Assembly (NCBI RefSeq): GCF_900590755.1
Contig: NZ_UUOC01000052.1
Location: forward strand, 186,001-250,000
Source: Pseudomonas viridiflava
GTDB taxonomy: Bacteria; Pseudomonadota; Gammaproteobacteria; Pseudomonadales; Pseudomonadaceae
Direction: 5' to 3'
Length of the DNA stretch: 64,000 bases
Under the pieces are notes generated by a model. The model searched no databases and was not told where the DNA came from. It saw only the letters and a list, made by a program, of their open reading frames with translations. A program made the translations under genes and the position numbers. Shown piece by piece: positions 1-7,553 of this stretch; within the stretch, counting starts at the first letter, position 1; each line of letters starts with the position of its first letter.

Positions 1-440
1 AGATACGCCATCAGCTCGGCAACATCATCCGGGAAGTCATCAGCACTGCCGGAACGCTCGCGACGCAATGCCCGGGCGGTCATTTGATCCGAGCCCGGTG
101 CGCGGCCCAGGCCCAGATCGATGCGGTCCGGATACAGGCTGGCCAGCGTACCGAACTGCTCGGCAATCACCAGTGGCGCATGGTTAGGCAGCATGACCCC
201 GCCGGCGCCGACCCGAATGGTCGAGGTGCCGCCTGCGAGGTAACCCAGCAGCACGGAGGTAGCCGAACTGGCGATGCCGTCCATGTTGTGGTGCTCGGCG
301 ACCCAGAAGCGGTTATAGCCGAGCTTTTCGACGTGTTGGGCCAGGTCCAGCGAGTTGCGCAGGGATTCTGCGGGGCCTTTGTCGTGGCGCACGGGCACCA
401 GATCAAGGGCGGAAATCTTCACATCAGCTAAACGTTTCAT
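1..440 (-). CDS. LLM-class flavin-dependent oxidoreductase (3' end outside window)
   Basis: This is the N-terminal ~146 residues of a bacterial luciferase-like monooxygenase; the rest lies beyond base 1. It starts MKRLADVKISALDLVPV and carries the family hallmarks: WVAEHHNM near residue 49, then RVGAGGVMLPNHAPL and IDLGLGRAPGSDQ. This is the FMN-binding TIM-barrel pattern of the YhbW/MsnO8 subgroup. Such enzymes use reduced flavin supplied by a partner reductase; the substrate cannot be told from this fragment. The ATG at 438-440 is the first in-frame start. It is divergent from osmC across a 244-bp spacer that holds a perfect palindrome. Family assignment is firm; physiological role is unknown. 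Confidence 0.9.
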   Translation of the reverse strand, partial: MKRLADVKISALDLVPVRHDKGPAESLRNSLDLAQHVEKLGYNRFWVAEHHNMDGIASSATSVLLGYLAGGTSTIRVGAGGVMLPNHAPLVIAEQFGTLASLYPDRIDLGLGRAPGSDQMTARALRRERSGSADDFPDDVAELMAY

Positions 441-563
441 AGGTCGTTAACGATCCTCGAAAGTATTTTTGCGGTTCTGCTGGCTGGCTTGGCTTGTGAA
501 AAATGCCAGCGATCAAACGCGCGGTTGTAAGGAGAATAAGGCCATATGCTCCAGATTCAACCC

Positions 564-588
564 CTAAAGTAGAAAAATACTACTTTAG
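564..588. promoter_or_regulatory. Perfect 9-bp inverted repeat in the osmC divergent spacer
   Basis: CTAAAGTAG at 564-572 and CTACTTTAG at 580-588 are exact reverse complements separated by 7 A/T bases. The element lies about 40 bp before a possible osmC -10 box and between two divergent genes, so an operator for a dimeric regulator is a reasonable inference. No T-run follows, which argues against a terminator. Confidence 0.45.
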
Positions 589-626
589 CTGTCGTCTTTT
601 CCGACAATTGAACTTTATAAACCCGG

Positions 627-633
627 CTATCCT
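627..633 (+). promoter_or_regulatory. Candidate RpoS-type -10 box of osmC
   Basis: CTATCCT preceded by GG resembles the sigma-S extended -10 (CTATACT with one change). It lies about 50 bp before the osmC start. OsmC-family genes are commonly RpoS-dependent, which fits, but the match is short. Confidence 0.35.
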
Positions 634-684
634 CAGACCTTCATCGACGCATGAAAACCTGAACACCATCCAAGAGGAGACATC

Positions 685-1116
685 ATGAGCATTGTCAAAA
701 AAGCATCCGCACATTGGGAAGGCGATCTGAAGACGGGCATCGGCAGTATCTCCACTGAAACTGGCGTACTGCGTGAAGCTCCTTATGGCTTCAAGGCTCG
801 CTTCGAAGGCGGCAAAGGCACCAACCCTGAAGAATTGATCGGCGCAGCCCACGCTGGCTGTTTCTCCATGGCATTGTCCATGATCCTGGGCGGCGAGAAC
901 CTCACCGCAGAAAGCATCGACACCACCGCAGACGTGACCCTCGATCAGGTCGAAGGCGGCTTTGCGATTACCGCAGTTCACCTGACGCTGAAGGCCAAAG
1001 TGCCGGGCGCAACTCAGGAGCAATTCGACAAGCTGACGGCGATGGCCAAAGAAGGCTGCCCGGTGTCGAAAGTCCTGAACGCTAAAATTACTCTGGACGC
1101 TACGCTGATCAGCTGA
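685..1116 (+). CDS. osmC: OsmC-family organic hydroperoxide peroxidase
   Basis: 143 residues, the usual OsmC length. The two catalytic cysteines are visible: C59 in AAHAGCFSMAL and C125 in KEGCPVSKV. C59 is the peroxidatic cysteine that reduces organic hydroperoxides, C125 the resolving partner. The N-terminal WEGDLKTGIGSIST segment is typical of the OsmC rather than the Ohr subfamily. The ATG is preceded by AAGAGGAG at normal spacing. It is a single-gene unit followed at once by a hairpin terminator. Upstream are a palindrome and a possible stress-type promoter, which agrees with osmotic or stationary-phase induction known for the family. Confidence 0.95.
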   Translation: MSIVKKASAHWEGDLKTGIGSISTETGVLREAPYGFKARFEGGKGTNPEELIGAAHAGCFSMALSMILGGENLTAESIDTTADVTLDQVEGGFAITAVHLTLKAKVPGATQEQFDKLTAMAKEGCPVSKVLNAKITLDATLIS

Positions 1117-1137
1117 TCATAGTGCGGCACCACATGA

Positions 1138-1166
1138 CCCGCTCAGGCCTGGCTTGAGCGGGTTTT
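1138..1166 (+). terminator. Rho-independent terminator of osmC
   Basis: CCCGCTCA (1138-1145) pairs with TGAGCGGG (1155-1162) across a 9-base loop and is followed by TTTT. It begins 21 bases after the osmC stop codon. Confidence 0.85.
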
Positions 1167-1246
1167 GTCGGTTTAGTGAGGGCTGCAGTTTCGGCGCGAG
1201 AACCCTTCTGGCGCATGCTGCGAATGTTGTATCGAAGGAGTCGAGC

Positions 1247-1480
1247 ATGAATCGTTTTGCATTAGCTGTTGTGGCGATGTCGCTGGCCACCGGTGCGTTG
1301 GCCGCCCCCAAAGACTGTGAAGAACTCAAAGCCGAGATCGAAGCCAAGATCCAGGCCAACAATGTCAGCTCCTATACGCTGGAAATCGTCACCAACGATG
1401 AAGCGCACGACCAGAATATGGTTGTAGGTACCTGCGACAACGGCACCCGCAAGATCATCTATCAGAAGAACGATCGCTGA
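1247..1480 (+). CDS. Small exported DUF1161 protein
   Basis: 77 residues. It has a signal peptide (MNRFALAVVAMSLATGALA, cleavage after ALA) and a mature domain with two cysteines (DCEELK and VVGTCDNGTRKIIY) that could form a disulfide in the periplasm. The sequence CEELKAEIEAKI...YTLEI...VVGTC.NGTKKI is the DUF1161 signature. ATG 1247 is chosen because AAGGAG lies at 1235-1240; the open frame extends farther upstream but without a ribosome site. In Pseudomonas this gene commonly sits next to osmC. Function unknown. Confidence 0.88.
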   Translation: MNRFALAVVAMSLATGALAAPKDCEELKAEIEAKIQANNVSSYTLEIVTNDEAHDQNMVVGTCDNGTRKIIYQKNDR

Positions 1481-1483
1481 GCC

Positions 1484-1897
1484 TCAGATACAGGTCACAC
1501 TACTTTCCTCGGCCAGCACTTTGCGCTGCGCGTCGAGCAGCTCGGCGGTGACGTCGTTGGTCAGTGAGCGGACTTCGATCATATAGCGCTGCCCTGCCAC
1601 AAAATGGTCGTACTTCACTTCGACGAAACAGGTCAGCTCGGTGTACTCACTGCCTATGGCTGTGAAGCCGCCATAGCGAATTTCATAGTCGTAGCGCACT
1701 TGCAACTTGTGAGGCCCTGGGGATATTTGAAAATAGCGGCCGTCGTCGGAGGTCTGCCCGTCGACCTTGTCAGCCATTACCAGTTTGCCGGTCATGGTGC
1801 GCATATCCACCCAGGCCTGCTGCGGGTCGACGGCGGGCAAGGGACCTGCGCATCCGGCAAGGGTAGTCAGGCCAAGGATCATCAGTAGAGGGCGCAT
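1484..1897 (-). CDS. PA0061/PA0062-family lipoprotein
   Basis: 137 residues from the ATG at 1895-1897. Residues 1-16 form a lipoprotein signal (MRPLLMILGLTTLAGC) with the lipobox LAGC. The mature part is a small beta-rich domain (KLQVRYDYEIRYGG, TCFVEVKYDHFVAGQRYMIEVR). It resembles the conserved Pseudomonas lipoprotein found next to osmC and the DUF1161 gene. No catalytic residues are evident and no function is known. It converges on the DUF1161 gene with only 3 bases between stop codons. An earlier in-frame ATG at 1957 exists, but it would bury the signal peptide. Confidence 0.85.
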   Translation of the reverse strand: MRPLLMILGLTTLAGCAGPLPAVDPQQAWVDMRTMTGKLVMADKVDGQTSDDGRYFQISPGPHKLQVRYDYEIRYGGFTAIGSEYTELTCFVEVKYDHFVAGQRYMIEVRSLTNDVTAELLDAQRKVLAEESSVTCI

Positions 1898-1989
1898 GGT
1901 CGGCTCGATGTGATCGGAACGCGATGATAGTTGCGTCATGCTCGGGGTCTCCGGCATAACGGGTGATGTTTCGAACTTTAAGGCGATCT

Positions 1990-3078
1990 ATGCCCGGTCT
2001 CAATCTTTTACGCCTGCGCCTTATCCTGCCTGCCTTGATATTTCTGCTGCTGGGCGGTTGTTCAAGCGTCAATTACTCCGACCAGTTGGTCAGCGGGCAG
2101 TTGCATTTACTGGCCGCCCGGGAGCCGGTCGAAGACGTGATCGCTGACCCGAGCCGCGACCCGAAACTGCGCCAGCGCCTGGCTCAGGCACAGTTGGCGC
2201 GCACGTTCGCCAGCAGCCATCTGCACTTGCCCGATAACCAGAGCTACCGGCTTTATGCCGACATCAAACGTCCCTATGTGGTCTGGAACGTGTTCGCCAC
2301 TGGTGAGTTTTCCCTGGACCCGGTCACTCACTGCTTCCCGATTGCGGGCTGTGTGGCCTATCGCGGCTATTACAGCGTCGGGGGCGCGCGGGGTGCGGCG
2401 GCGTTGGAGCGCCAGGCAGGCAAGGACGTATTTGTTGGAGGCGTCGAGGCGTATTCGACCCTCGGCTGGTTCAATGACCCGATTCTGAGTTCGATGCTGG
2501 GCTGGGGCGATGAGCGTCTGGCGGCCTTGATCTTCCATGAGCTTGCGCATCAGCGTTTCTACGTGAAGGATGACACCGAGTTCAACGAATCCTATGCGCG
2601 CTTCGTCGAGGAGCAAGGTGCGCGGCAGTGGCGTGCAGCGCGAGGGCTGGCACCACAGAACGACAAGCAGTCAGAACAGATCGAGGCCCTGACCCGATTG
2701 GTGATTGCCACGCGGGAACGTCTGCGGCTGCTTTATCGCGAGCCATTGAGGCCTGAGCTGATGCGCCAGCGCCAGGCGGCCGAGTTTGATCACCTACGCA
2801 GCGAATACCGCGCCCTGCGCGATCAGCGATGGCCGGGGGACAAGCGCTATGACGCCTGGATCAACGCACCGCTCAACAACGCCAAGCTCCTGCCTTTCGG
2901 CCTCTATACCCAATGGGTGCCGGCGTTCGAGGCGCTGTTCAAAAAGGTGAACGGCGACTGGCCAGCGTTTTATACCGAAGTGGAGCGGCTGGGGGCGTTG
3001 CCGATGGCGGAGCGCAGGGTTGAGCTGCAGAAGCTGGCGGGTGTGATGGGTACTTGTGGGAGCGATGCTTGCCCGTGA
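1990..3078 (+). CDS. Lipoprotein zinc aminopeptidase (PF10023-type)
   Basis: About 362 residues from ATG 1990, which has AAGGCG upstream; GTG 1963 and ATG 1966 are alternatives. The N-terminus is a lipoprotein signal ending in the lipobox LLGGC (LILPALIFLLLGGCSS), so the enzyme is probably anchored in the envelope. The zinc-binding motif HELAH occurs in LAALIFHELAHQRFYVKDDTEFNESYA, the signature of the predicted aminopeptidase family PF10023. It is divergent from the preceding lipoprotein gene across 92 bp. Oddity: the last residues (about CGSDACP plus the stop codon) are encoded by the left arm of a REPIN, so the C-terminus has been rewritten by a repeat. Confidence 0.88.
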   Translation: MPGLNLLRLRLILPALIFLLLGGCSSVNYSDQLVSGQLHLLAAREPVEDVIADPSRDPKLRQRLAQAQLARTFASSHLHLPDNQSYRLYADIKRPYVVWNVFATGEFSLDPVTHCFPIAGCVAYRGYYSVGGARGAAALERQAGKDVFVGGVEAYSTLGWFNDPILSSMLGWGDERLAALIFHELAHQRFYVKDDTEFNESYARFVEEQGARQWRAARGLAPQNDKQSEQIEALTRLVIATRERLRLLYREPLRPELMRQRQAAEFDHLRSEYRALRDQRWPGDKRYDAWINAPLNNAKLLPFGLYTQWVPAFEALFKKVNGDWPAFYTEVERLGALPMAERRVELQKLAGVMGTCGSDACP

Positions 3079-3147
3079 TAAGGTCAACCTGATTTGCAGG
3101 CATAGACCGAGTCATCGTCCATCGCGGGCAAGCACCGCTCCCACAGG
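3055..3147. repeat. REPIN, type E (GTGGGAGCGGTGCTTGCCCG)
   Basis: Left arm at 3055-3078 (GTGGGAGCGATGCTTGCCCG) and inverted right arm at 3120-3146. The left arm overlaps the end of the peptidase gene and supplies its TGA stop. Confidence 0.85.
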
Positions 3148-3165
3148 GTTATGCGTAATGCGGCT

Positions 3166-3588
3166 TTACTTCAACCCCGACATCTTCTGTATCGCACCCT
3201 TTAGCTCATCGTCCGAGCAATCAGCGCAGGTGCCTTTTGGTGGCATGGCGTTGATGCCGGTGATCGCCTTGGCCAGCAAGCCGTCAAGCCCGCCCTGCTC
3301 ATCGGCGCGGGTTTTCCAGGCGGCGGCGTCGCCGATTTTTGGCGCGTTCAACAGGCCGGTGCCGTGGCAGGCGTTGCAATGTTTGCCAATGACATCATCA
3401 GGCGATTTCGCCCCGCCGCCACCGGCTGCTGCGACGACTTCCATACCGGCGCATTCCTTGCCCTGAACGCAGACCTGACCGACCGGCTCTAGCCGCTTGG
3501 CAATCTCGTCATTGGTCGCCGCCTGAGCATTAAACGCCCAAAAAGCCAAAGCGGCAGCAACTGCAAGAATCTTATTAGTTAGGTTCAC
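3166..3588 (-). CDS. cycB: Cytochrome c5 family protein
   Basis: 140 residues using the GTG start at 3586-3588, which has GAGGGTG just upstream and directly precedes a signal peptide (NLTNKILAVAAALAFWAFNAQA). A single heme c site, CNACH, follows IGKH. The C-terminal pair C-A-D-C (GTCADCSDDEL) is the disulfide typical of cytochrome c5, and MPPKG supplies the likely axial methionine region. A glycine-rich segment (AAGGGGAKS) links the signal region to the heme domain. It is a soluble or membrane-tethered periplasmic electron carrier. It sits next to pauR, as in other pseudomonads. Confidence 0.9.
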   Translation of the reverse strand: MNLTNKILAVAAALAFWAFNAQAATNDEIAKRLEPVGQVCVQGKECAGMEVVAAAGGGGAKSPDDVIGKHCNACHGTGLLNAPKIGDAAAWKTRADEQGGLDGLLAKAITGINAMPPKGTCADCSDDELKGAIQKMSGLK

Positions 3589-3733
3589 GCTTACACCCTC
3601 ATGGTGACTATTCACGCTCGCCTGCCACGGTTTAGCAGGCGGCGAAAGTATAGCCCCTCGCCTGAGAGTCCGAAACAACCCTGCAATAAGAAAGGTTATT
3701 AGCCGACGGCTCGACATACCGGGTGTTTTGCTC

Positions 3734-3756
3734 AAGGCCCGTGTTTGCCGGGCCTT
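3734..3756 (-). terminator. GC-rich hairpin after pauR
   Basis: AAGGCCCG (3734-3741) pairs with CGGGCCTT (3749-3756) four bases beyond the pauR stop. There is no strong T-run on either strand, so this may be a weak or Rho-assisted terminator. Confidence 0.45.
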
Positions 3757-3760
3757 TGGC

Positions 3761-4309
3761 TTAGAAATTGGCTGGGGTGGCTGCGCTGATTAGTCGCGCC
3801 GGGACATCAAACGGGTTGCGAAAGCGATGGGGCTTGGTGCTCTCGAAATAGTAGCTGTCGCCGGCTTCGAGGATATAAGTATCCAGCCCGACCACCAGCT
3901 CCAGGCGGCCTTCCACCAGGATGCCGGTCTCTTCGCCTTCGTGAACCAGCATCTCGATGCCGGTATCGGCGCCAGGCGGGTAAACCTCGGTGAGAAAGGC
4001 GATTGCGCGGCTAGGATGGGCCTTGCCGACCAGTTTCATGGTCACCGCACCGTCCGAGATATCAATTAGCTCGCTGGCCTTATATACGACCTGCGTAGGG
4101 TTTTCTTGCTCAAGCTCTTCGGAGAAGAACTCCACCATGGACATGGGAATGCCGCCGAGCACTTTGCGCAGTGAACTGATCGAGGGGCTTACGCTGTTTT
4201 TTTCGATCATCGAAATAGTGCTGTTAGTCACGCCTGCTCGTTTGGCAAGTTCGCGCTGGGACAGACCCTTGAGTTTGCGGATGGATTGCAGTCGTTCACC
4301 GACGTCCAA
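3761..4309 (-). CDS. pauR: HTH-XRE/cupin transcriptional regulator, PauR/PuuR type
   Basis: 182 residues. Residues 1-60 form a helix-turn-helix of the XRE/Cro type (IRKLKGLSQRELAKRAGVTNSTISMIEKN). Residues ~105-180 form a cupin sensor (HEGEETGILVEGRLELVVG, LEAGDSYYFESTKPHRFRNP). This architecture is that of PuuR/PauR, repressors of putrescine and polyamine catabolism that respond to gamma-glutamylated intermediates. Genomic context matches: pauR lies between cytochrome c5 and dadX, and the window also holds a pauB-type oxidase and kauB, which are known PauR-regulon members. Family assignment is strong; the specific effector is inferred. Confidence 0.88.
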   Translation of the reverse strand: MDVGERLQSIRKLKGLSQRELAKRAGVTNSTISMIEKNSVSPSISSLRKVLGGIPMSMVEFFSEELEQENPTQVVYKASELIDISDGAVTMKLVGKAHPSRAIAFLTEVYPPGADTGIEMLVHEGEETGILVEGRLELVVGLDTYILEAGDSYYFESTKPHRFRNPFDVPARLISAATPANF

Positions 4310-4463
4310 TGCGGCAGTCCCCCTAATCAGTCAGTAAGGTCGAGTTGAGCGCCATGATGGCAATAGCGTTCAGTATTTACAACACTTGGGCTGGTTACTG
4401 ATTGTTCAGGGGACTGGCGGGAGTTTAGGTATTCATCTTATGGATTTGTGTAATGGCTAATGA

Positions 4464-4530
4464 CGTCATCGCGGGCAATAGCGCTCCTACGGACAGGGCG
4501 CCTGTAGGAGCGCGCTTGCCCGCGATGACG
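4464..4530. repeat. Inside-out REPIN, type D (67-bp palindrome)
   Basis: CGTCATCGCGGGCAA...GCGCTCCTAC (4464-4490) faces GTAGGAGCG...CGCGATGACG (4504-4530) with 13 bases between. Compared with every other pair in the window the arms are swapped, so the GTAGGAG ends face inward. Confidence 0.8.
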
Positions 4531-4569
4531 CCCGTACAGACACAGCCAATGCCAAGCGTGTATCAGTTA

Positions 4570-5643
4570 TCAGGTGCCCTGATAAACCCTCGGCACCCGC
4601 CGCAAATTGCAGAAGATGCGATACGGAATGGTCCCGGCGTGGGCCGCAACCTTGCTGGCAAGGATGTTTTTGCCCCAGAGCTCTACCCGGCTGCCCAGGC
4701 CTGAAGCTGGCAAATGGCTCAGGTCAACGCACAGCATGTCCATCGAAACCCGGCCCAGTAGCTGGCTTGGTTGCCCATCGATCCAGACCGGCGTACCGGT
4801 AGTTGCTTCGCGGGGATAGCCGTCGGCATAACCCATGGCGACTACGCCGACGCGGCTCGCCCGCTCGGTGATGTAGGTCGCGCCATAGCCGACCGGCTCA
4901 CCGGCAGGCAGTTCGCGCACGCAGATGATTTTCGATTCCAGGGTCATGACCGGCTGTAACTGATCGGCCACCGGTTGAGGTCGGTCGAATGGCGTCGCGC
5001 CGTAGAGCATGATGCCGGGACGTACCCAATCGCTGGGCACGTTCGGCCAGGCCATCACCGCTGGCGAGTTGCGCAGGCTGATTTCAGCGCTCAGGCCCTG
5101 GCGTGCGGCTTCGAATACGGCCAACTGCTCGTTGCTGCTGGGGCTGTCTGGCTCGTCGGCGCGGGCGAAGTGGCTCATAAGCACGATCTTCGACACTTTG
5201 CCGCTGGCCTGAAGACGCTGATAAGCCGCCTGAAAATCTTTGGCGTGCAGGCCGACACGGTGCATGCCCGAGTCCAGCTTGAGCCAGACCACCAGAGGCT
5301 TGCGCACGCTGGCCTGTTCGATGGCTTCCAGCTGCCACAACGAATGCACCACGCACCAGAAATCGTGCTCGACGATCAGCTCCAGCTCATCGGCTTCGAA
5401 AAAGCCTTCCAGCAGCAGAATCGGCGCGCGGATACCGGCTGCCCGCAACTCCAGCGCTTCTTCAATACAGGCCACGGCAAAACCATTGGCATCGGCCTCA
5501 AGGGCCTGGGCGACCTGCACCGCGCCATGGCCGTAAGCATCGGCCTTGATGACGGCGAGCGCCTTGGCACCGGCGGTTTCCCGGGCGAGCTGGTAGTTAT
5601 GACGCAGGGCTTGGAGATCGATGATGGCGCGAGCTGGACGCAT
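4570..5643 (-). CDS. dadX: Catabolic alanine racemase
   Basis: 357 residues, full length for DadX. The PLP lysine is K33 in AVIKADAYGHG and the second catalytic base is Y253 in EPVGYGATY; R129 in GMHRVG supports the PLP phenol. The enzyme interconverts L- and D-alanine, feeding D-alanine to DadA. It is transcribed in the same direction as dadA and ridA, but a type A REPIN separates it from ridA by 126 bp. DadX rather than Alr is chosen because of linkage to dadA and dadR. Confidence 0.95.
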   Translation of the reverse strand: MRPARAIIDLQALRHNYQLARETAGAKALAVIKADAYGHGAVQVAQALEADANGFAVACIEEALELRAAGIRAPILLLEGFFEADELELIVEHDFWCVVHSLWQLEAIEQASVRKPLVVWLKLDSGMHRVGLHAKDFQAAYQRLQASGKVSKIVLMSHFARADEPDSPSSNEQLAVFEAARQGLSAEISLRNSPAVMAWPNVPSDWVRPGIMLYGATPFDRPQPVADQLQPVMTLESKIICVRELPAGEPVGYGATYITERASRVGVVAMGYADGYPREATTGTPVWIDGQPSQLLGRVSMDMLCVDLSHLPASGLGSRVELWGKNILASKVAAHAGTIPYRIFCNLRRVPRVYQGT

Positions 5644-5674
5644 GGTGTGTGGTTCTGATCCATGGTGGGGAATC

Positions 5675-5756
5675 TGTAGGAGCTGCCGAAGGCTGCGAAT
5701 GGTCGCAGCCGCGAAGGCGATCTCAGGATTGTTCGCAGCCTTCGGCAGCTTCTACG
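5675..5756. repeat. REPIN, type A (GTAGGAGCTGCCGAAGGCTG)
   Basis: Arms at 5676-5699 and 5732-5755; the right arm has one change (CTTCTAC for CTCCTAC). It lies inside the dad operon between ridA and dadX. Confidence 0.85.
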
Positions 5757-5769
5757 GGGGAATGTGCTT

Positions 5770-6123
5770 CTACGGCAGCGCCGCCACAACCGACAACTCA
5801 ACCAGAATCTCTGGTTCGCACAGCTTGGCTTCCACGGTGGCGCGCGCCGGGGCGACGCCTTTTGGCAGCCATTTGTCCCAGACGCTGTTCATGCCAGCGA
5901 AGTCGGCGTCGATGTCCTTGAGGTAGATCGTCACCGACAGGATCCGGCTTTTGTCGGTGCCCGCCAGATCCAGCAAACGCTCGATGCTGCCCAGGGTTTC
6001 GCGAGTCTGCTGTTCAATCCCGGCAGCCATGTCATCCCCCACTTGGCCCGCGAGGTAGACGGTGCCGTTGTGGACGACGACTTGGCTCATACGCTCATTG
6101 GTGAGCTGGCGCTGGATGGACAT
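5770..6123 (-). CDS. ridA: RidA family enamine/imine deaminase
   Basis: 117 residues, the compact RidA/YjgF length. The substrate-binding arginine lies in GVAPARATVEAKL, and the C-terminal ILVELSVVAAL strand is typical. RidA proteins hydrolyse reactive 2-aminoacrylate-like enamines to keto acids. The ATG at 6121-6123 lies inside the end of dadA: the two genes overlap by 29 bases, so translation is probably coupled. DadA produces imino acid from D-amino acids, so a deaminase next door makes metabolic sense. Confidence 0.92.
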   Translation of the reverse strand: MSIQRQLTNERMSQVVVHNGTVYLAGQVGDDMAAGIEQQTRETLGSIERLLDLAGTDKSRILSVTIYLKDIDADFAGMNSVWDKWLPKGVAPARATVEAKLCEPEILVELSVVAALP

Positions 6124-7396
6124 TTTTTGCGATCTCCTTGGTACTGCCATAACGAGAAATATCGAGGCCGGCGGCGCTGATCTGCGGGGTTTTACGCGCA
6201 ATCAGGTCAGCCAGTAAACGGCCCGAGCCACAGGCCATGGTCCAGCCTAGCGTGCCGTGACCGGTATTGAGGAACAGATTGCGGAACGGCGTGGCACCGA
6301 CAATCGGCGTGCCGTCCGGGGTGGTCGGACGCAGGCCGGTCCAGAAGTCGGCCTGCTGCAAATCACCGCCGCGAGGATAGAGGTCGTTGACGATCATCTC
6401 CAGCGTTTCGCGTCGACGCGGATTCAGCGACAGGTCAAAACCGGCGATTTCAGCCATGCCACCGACCCGGATACGGTTGTCGAAACGGGTGATCGCAACT
6501 TTGTAAGTCTCATCGAGGATAGTCGAAGTCGGCGCCATGGCCGGGTCGGTGATCGGCACCGTCAGCGAATAACCCTTGAGCGGATAAACCGGGGCTTTGA
6601 TGCCCAGCGGCTTGAGCAATTGCGGCGAGTAACTGCCTAGAGCAAGCACGTAGCGGTCAGCGGTTTCCAGCTTGCCGTCGATCCAGACGCCATTGATGCG
6701 GTCGCCTGCAAAGTCGATGCGCTCAATAGACTGGTTGTAGCGGAATTCGACACCCAGTTTCGCGGCCATATCAGCCAGGCGCGTGGTGAACATCTGGCAA
6801 TCGCCAGTCTGGTCGTTAGGCAGACGCAAGGCGCCGGCCAGAATGTTGGTCACCCCTGCGAGGGCCGGTTCAACCCGTGCAATACCGGCGCGATCAAGCA
6901 GTTCGTAGGGCACGCCGGACTGTTGAAGAACGGCGATGTCCTTGGCGGCGTTGTCCAGTTGCTCCTGAGTGCGGAACAGCTGGGTCGTGCCCAACGTGCG
7001 GCCTTCGTAGGCTATGCCGGTTTCAGCGCGCAGCTCATCGAGGCAGTCGCGGCTGTATTCGGACAGGCGAACCATGCGTTCTTTGTTGACGGCATAACGG
7101 CTGGCTGTGCAGTTGCGCAGCATTTGCGCCATCCACAGGTATTGGTTGATATCCGCCGTGGCCTTGATTGCCAGCGGAGCATGGCGCTGCAACAACCACT
7201 TTATGGCTTTGAGCGGCACGCCTGGCGCCGCCCAGGGCGATGCATAACCCGGCGACACCTGGCCCGCGTTGGCGAAACTGGTTTCCATCGCCGCCGCTGG
7301 CTGGCGATCGACTACAGTCACCTGCATGCCTGCGCGCGCCAGATAATAGGCACTTGTCGTACCGATCACACCACTACCAAGGACCAGAACGCGCAT
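6095..7396 (-). CDS. dadA: D-amino acid dehydrogenase small subunit
   Basis: 433 residues. The N-terminal FAD-binding fold has the dinucleotide motif LGSGVIG at residues 6-12. C-terminal features are VGATPFRNLFLNTGHGTLGW and MACGSGRLLADL, as in DadA. It oxidises D-alanine (and other D-amino acids) to the 2-oxo acid and passes electrons to the respiratory chain at the inner membrane. It is the first gene of dadA-ridA-dadX and is divergent from dadR. The 3' end runs 29 bases into ridA. Confidence 0.95.
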   Translation of the reverse strand: MRVLVLGSGVIGTTSAYYLARAGMQVTVVDRQPAAAMETSFANAGQVSPGYASPWAAPGVPLKAIKWLLQRHAPLAIKATADINQYLWMAQMLRNCTASRYAVNKERMVRLSEYSRDCLDELRAETGIAYEGRTLGTTQLFRTQEQLDNAAKDIAVLQQSGVPYELLDRAGIARVEPALAGVTNILAGALRLPNDQTGDCQMFTTRLADMAAKLGVEFRYNQSIERIDFAGDRINGVWIDGKLETADRYVLALGSYSPQLLKPLGIKAPVYPLKGYSLTVPITDPAMAPTSTILDETYKVAITRFDNRIRVGGMAEIAGFDLSLNPRRRETLEMIVNDLYPRGGDLQQADFWTGLRPTTPDGTPIVGATPFRNLFLNTGHGTLGWTMACGSGRLLADLIARKTPQISAAGLDISRYGSTKEIAKNVHPAPAHQ

Positions 7397-7553
7397 GTCG
7401 ATTTACCCCATCGCGGATATCCGCTGACGTTTTGAAGTTTTAAGCAAGGATGTGGGCAGTATATGCAGCGTTGGGCAGTGCTTTTCACTATATAACCACC
7501 TATATTTGGCGGTAATTCTCGGCAAAGAAGCCTTTGATAGAGGTGGTTAACCC

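Noticed and set aside
5009..5658. Overlapping plus-strand frames opposite dadX
   Set aside because: All are shadows of dadX, whose catalytic Lys and Tyr are clear.
7397..7553. Binding sites for DadR in the dadA/dadR spacer
   Set aside because: The spacer is A/T-rich in part, but I see no repeat distinct enough to name.
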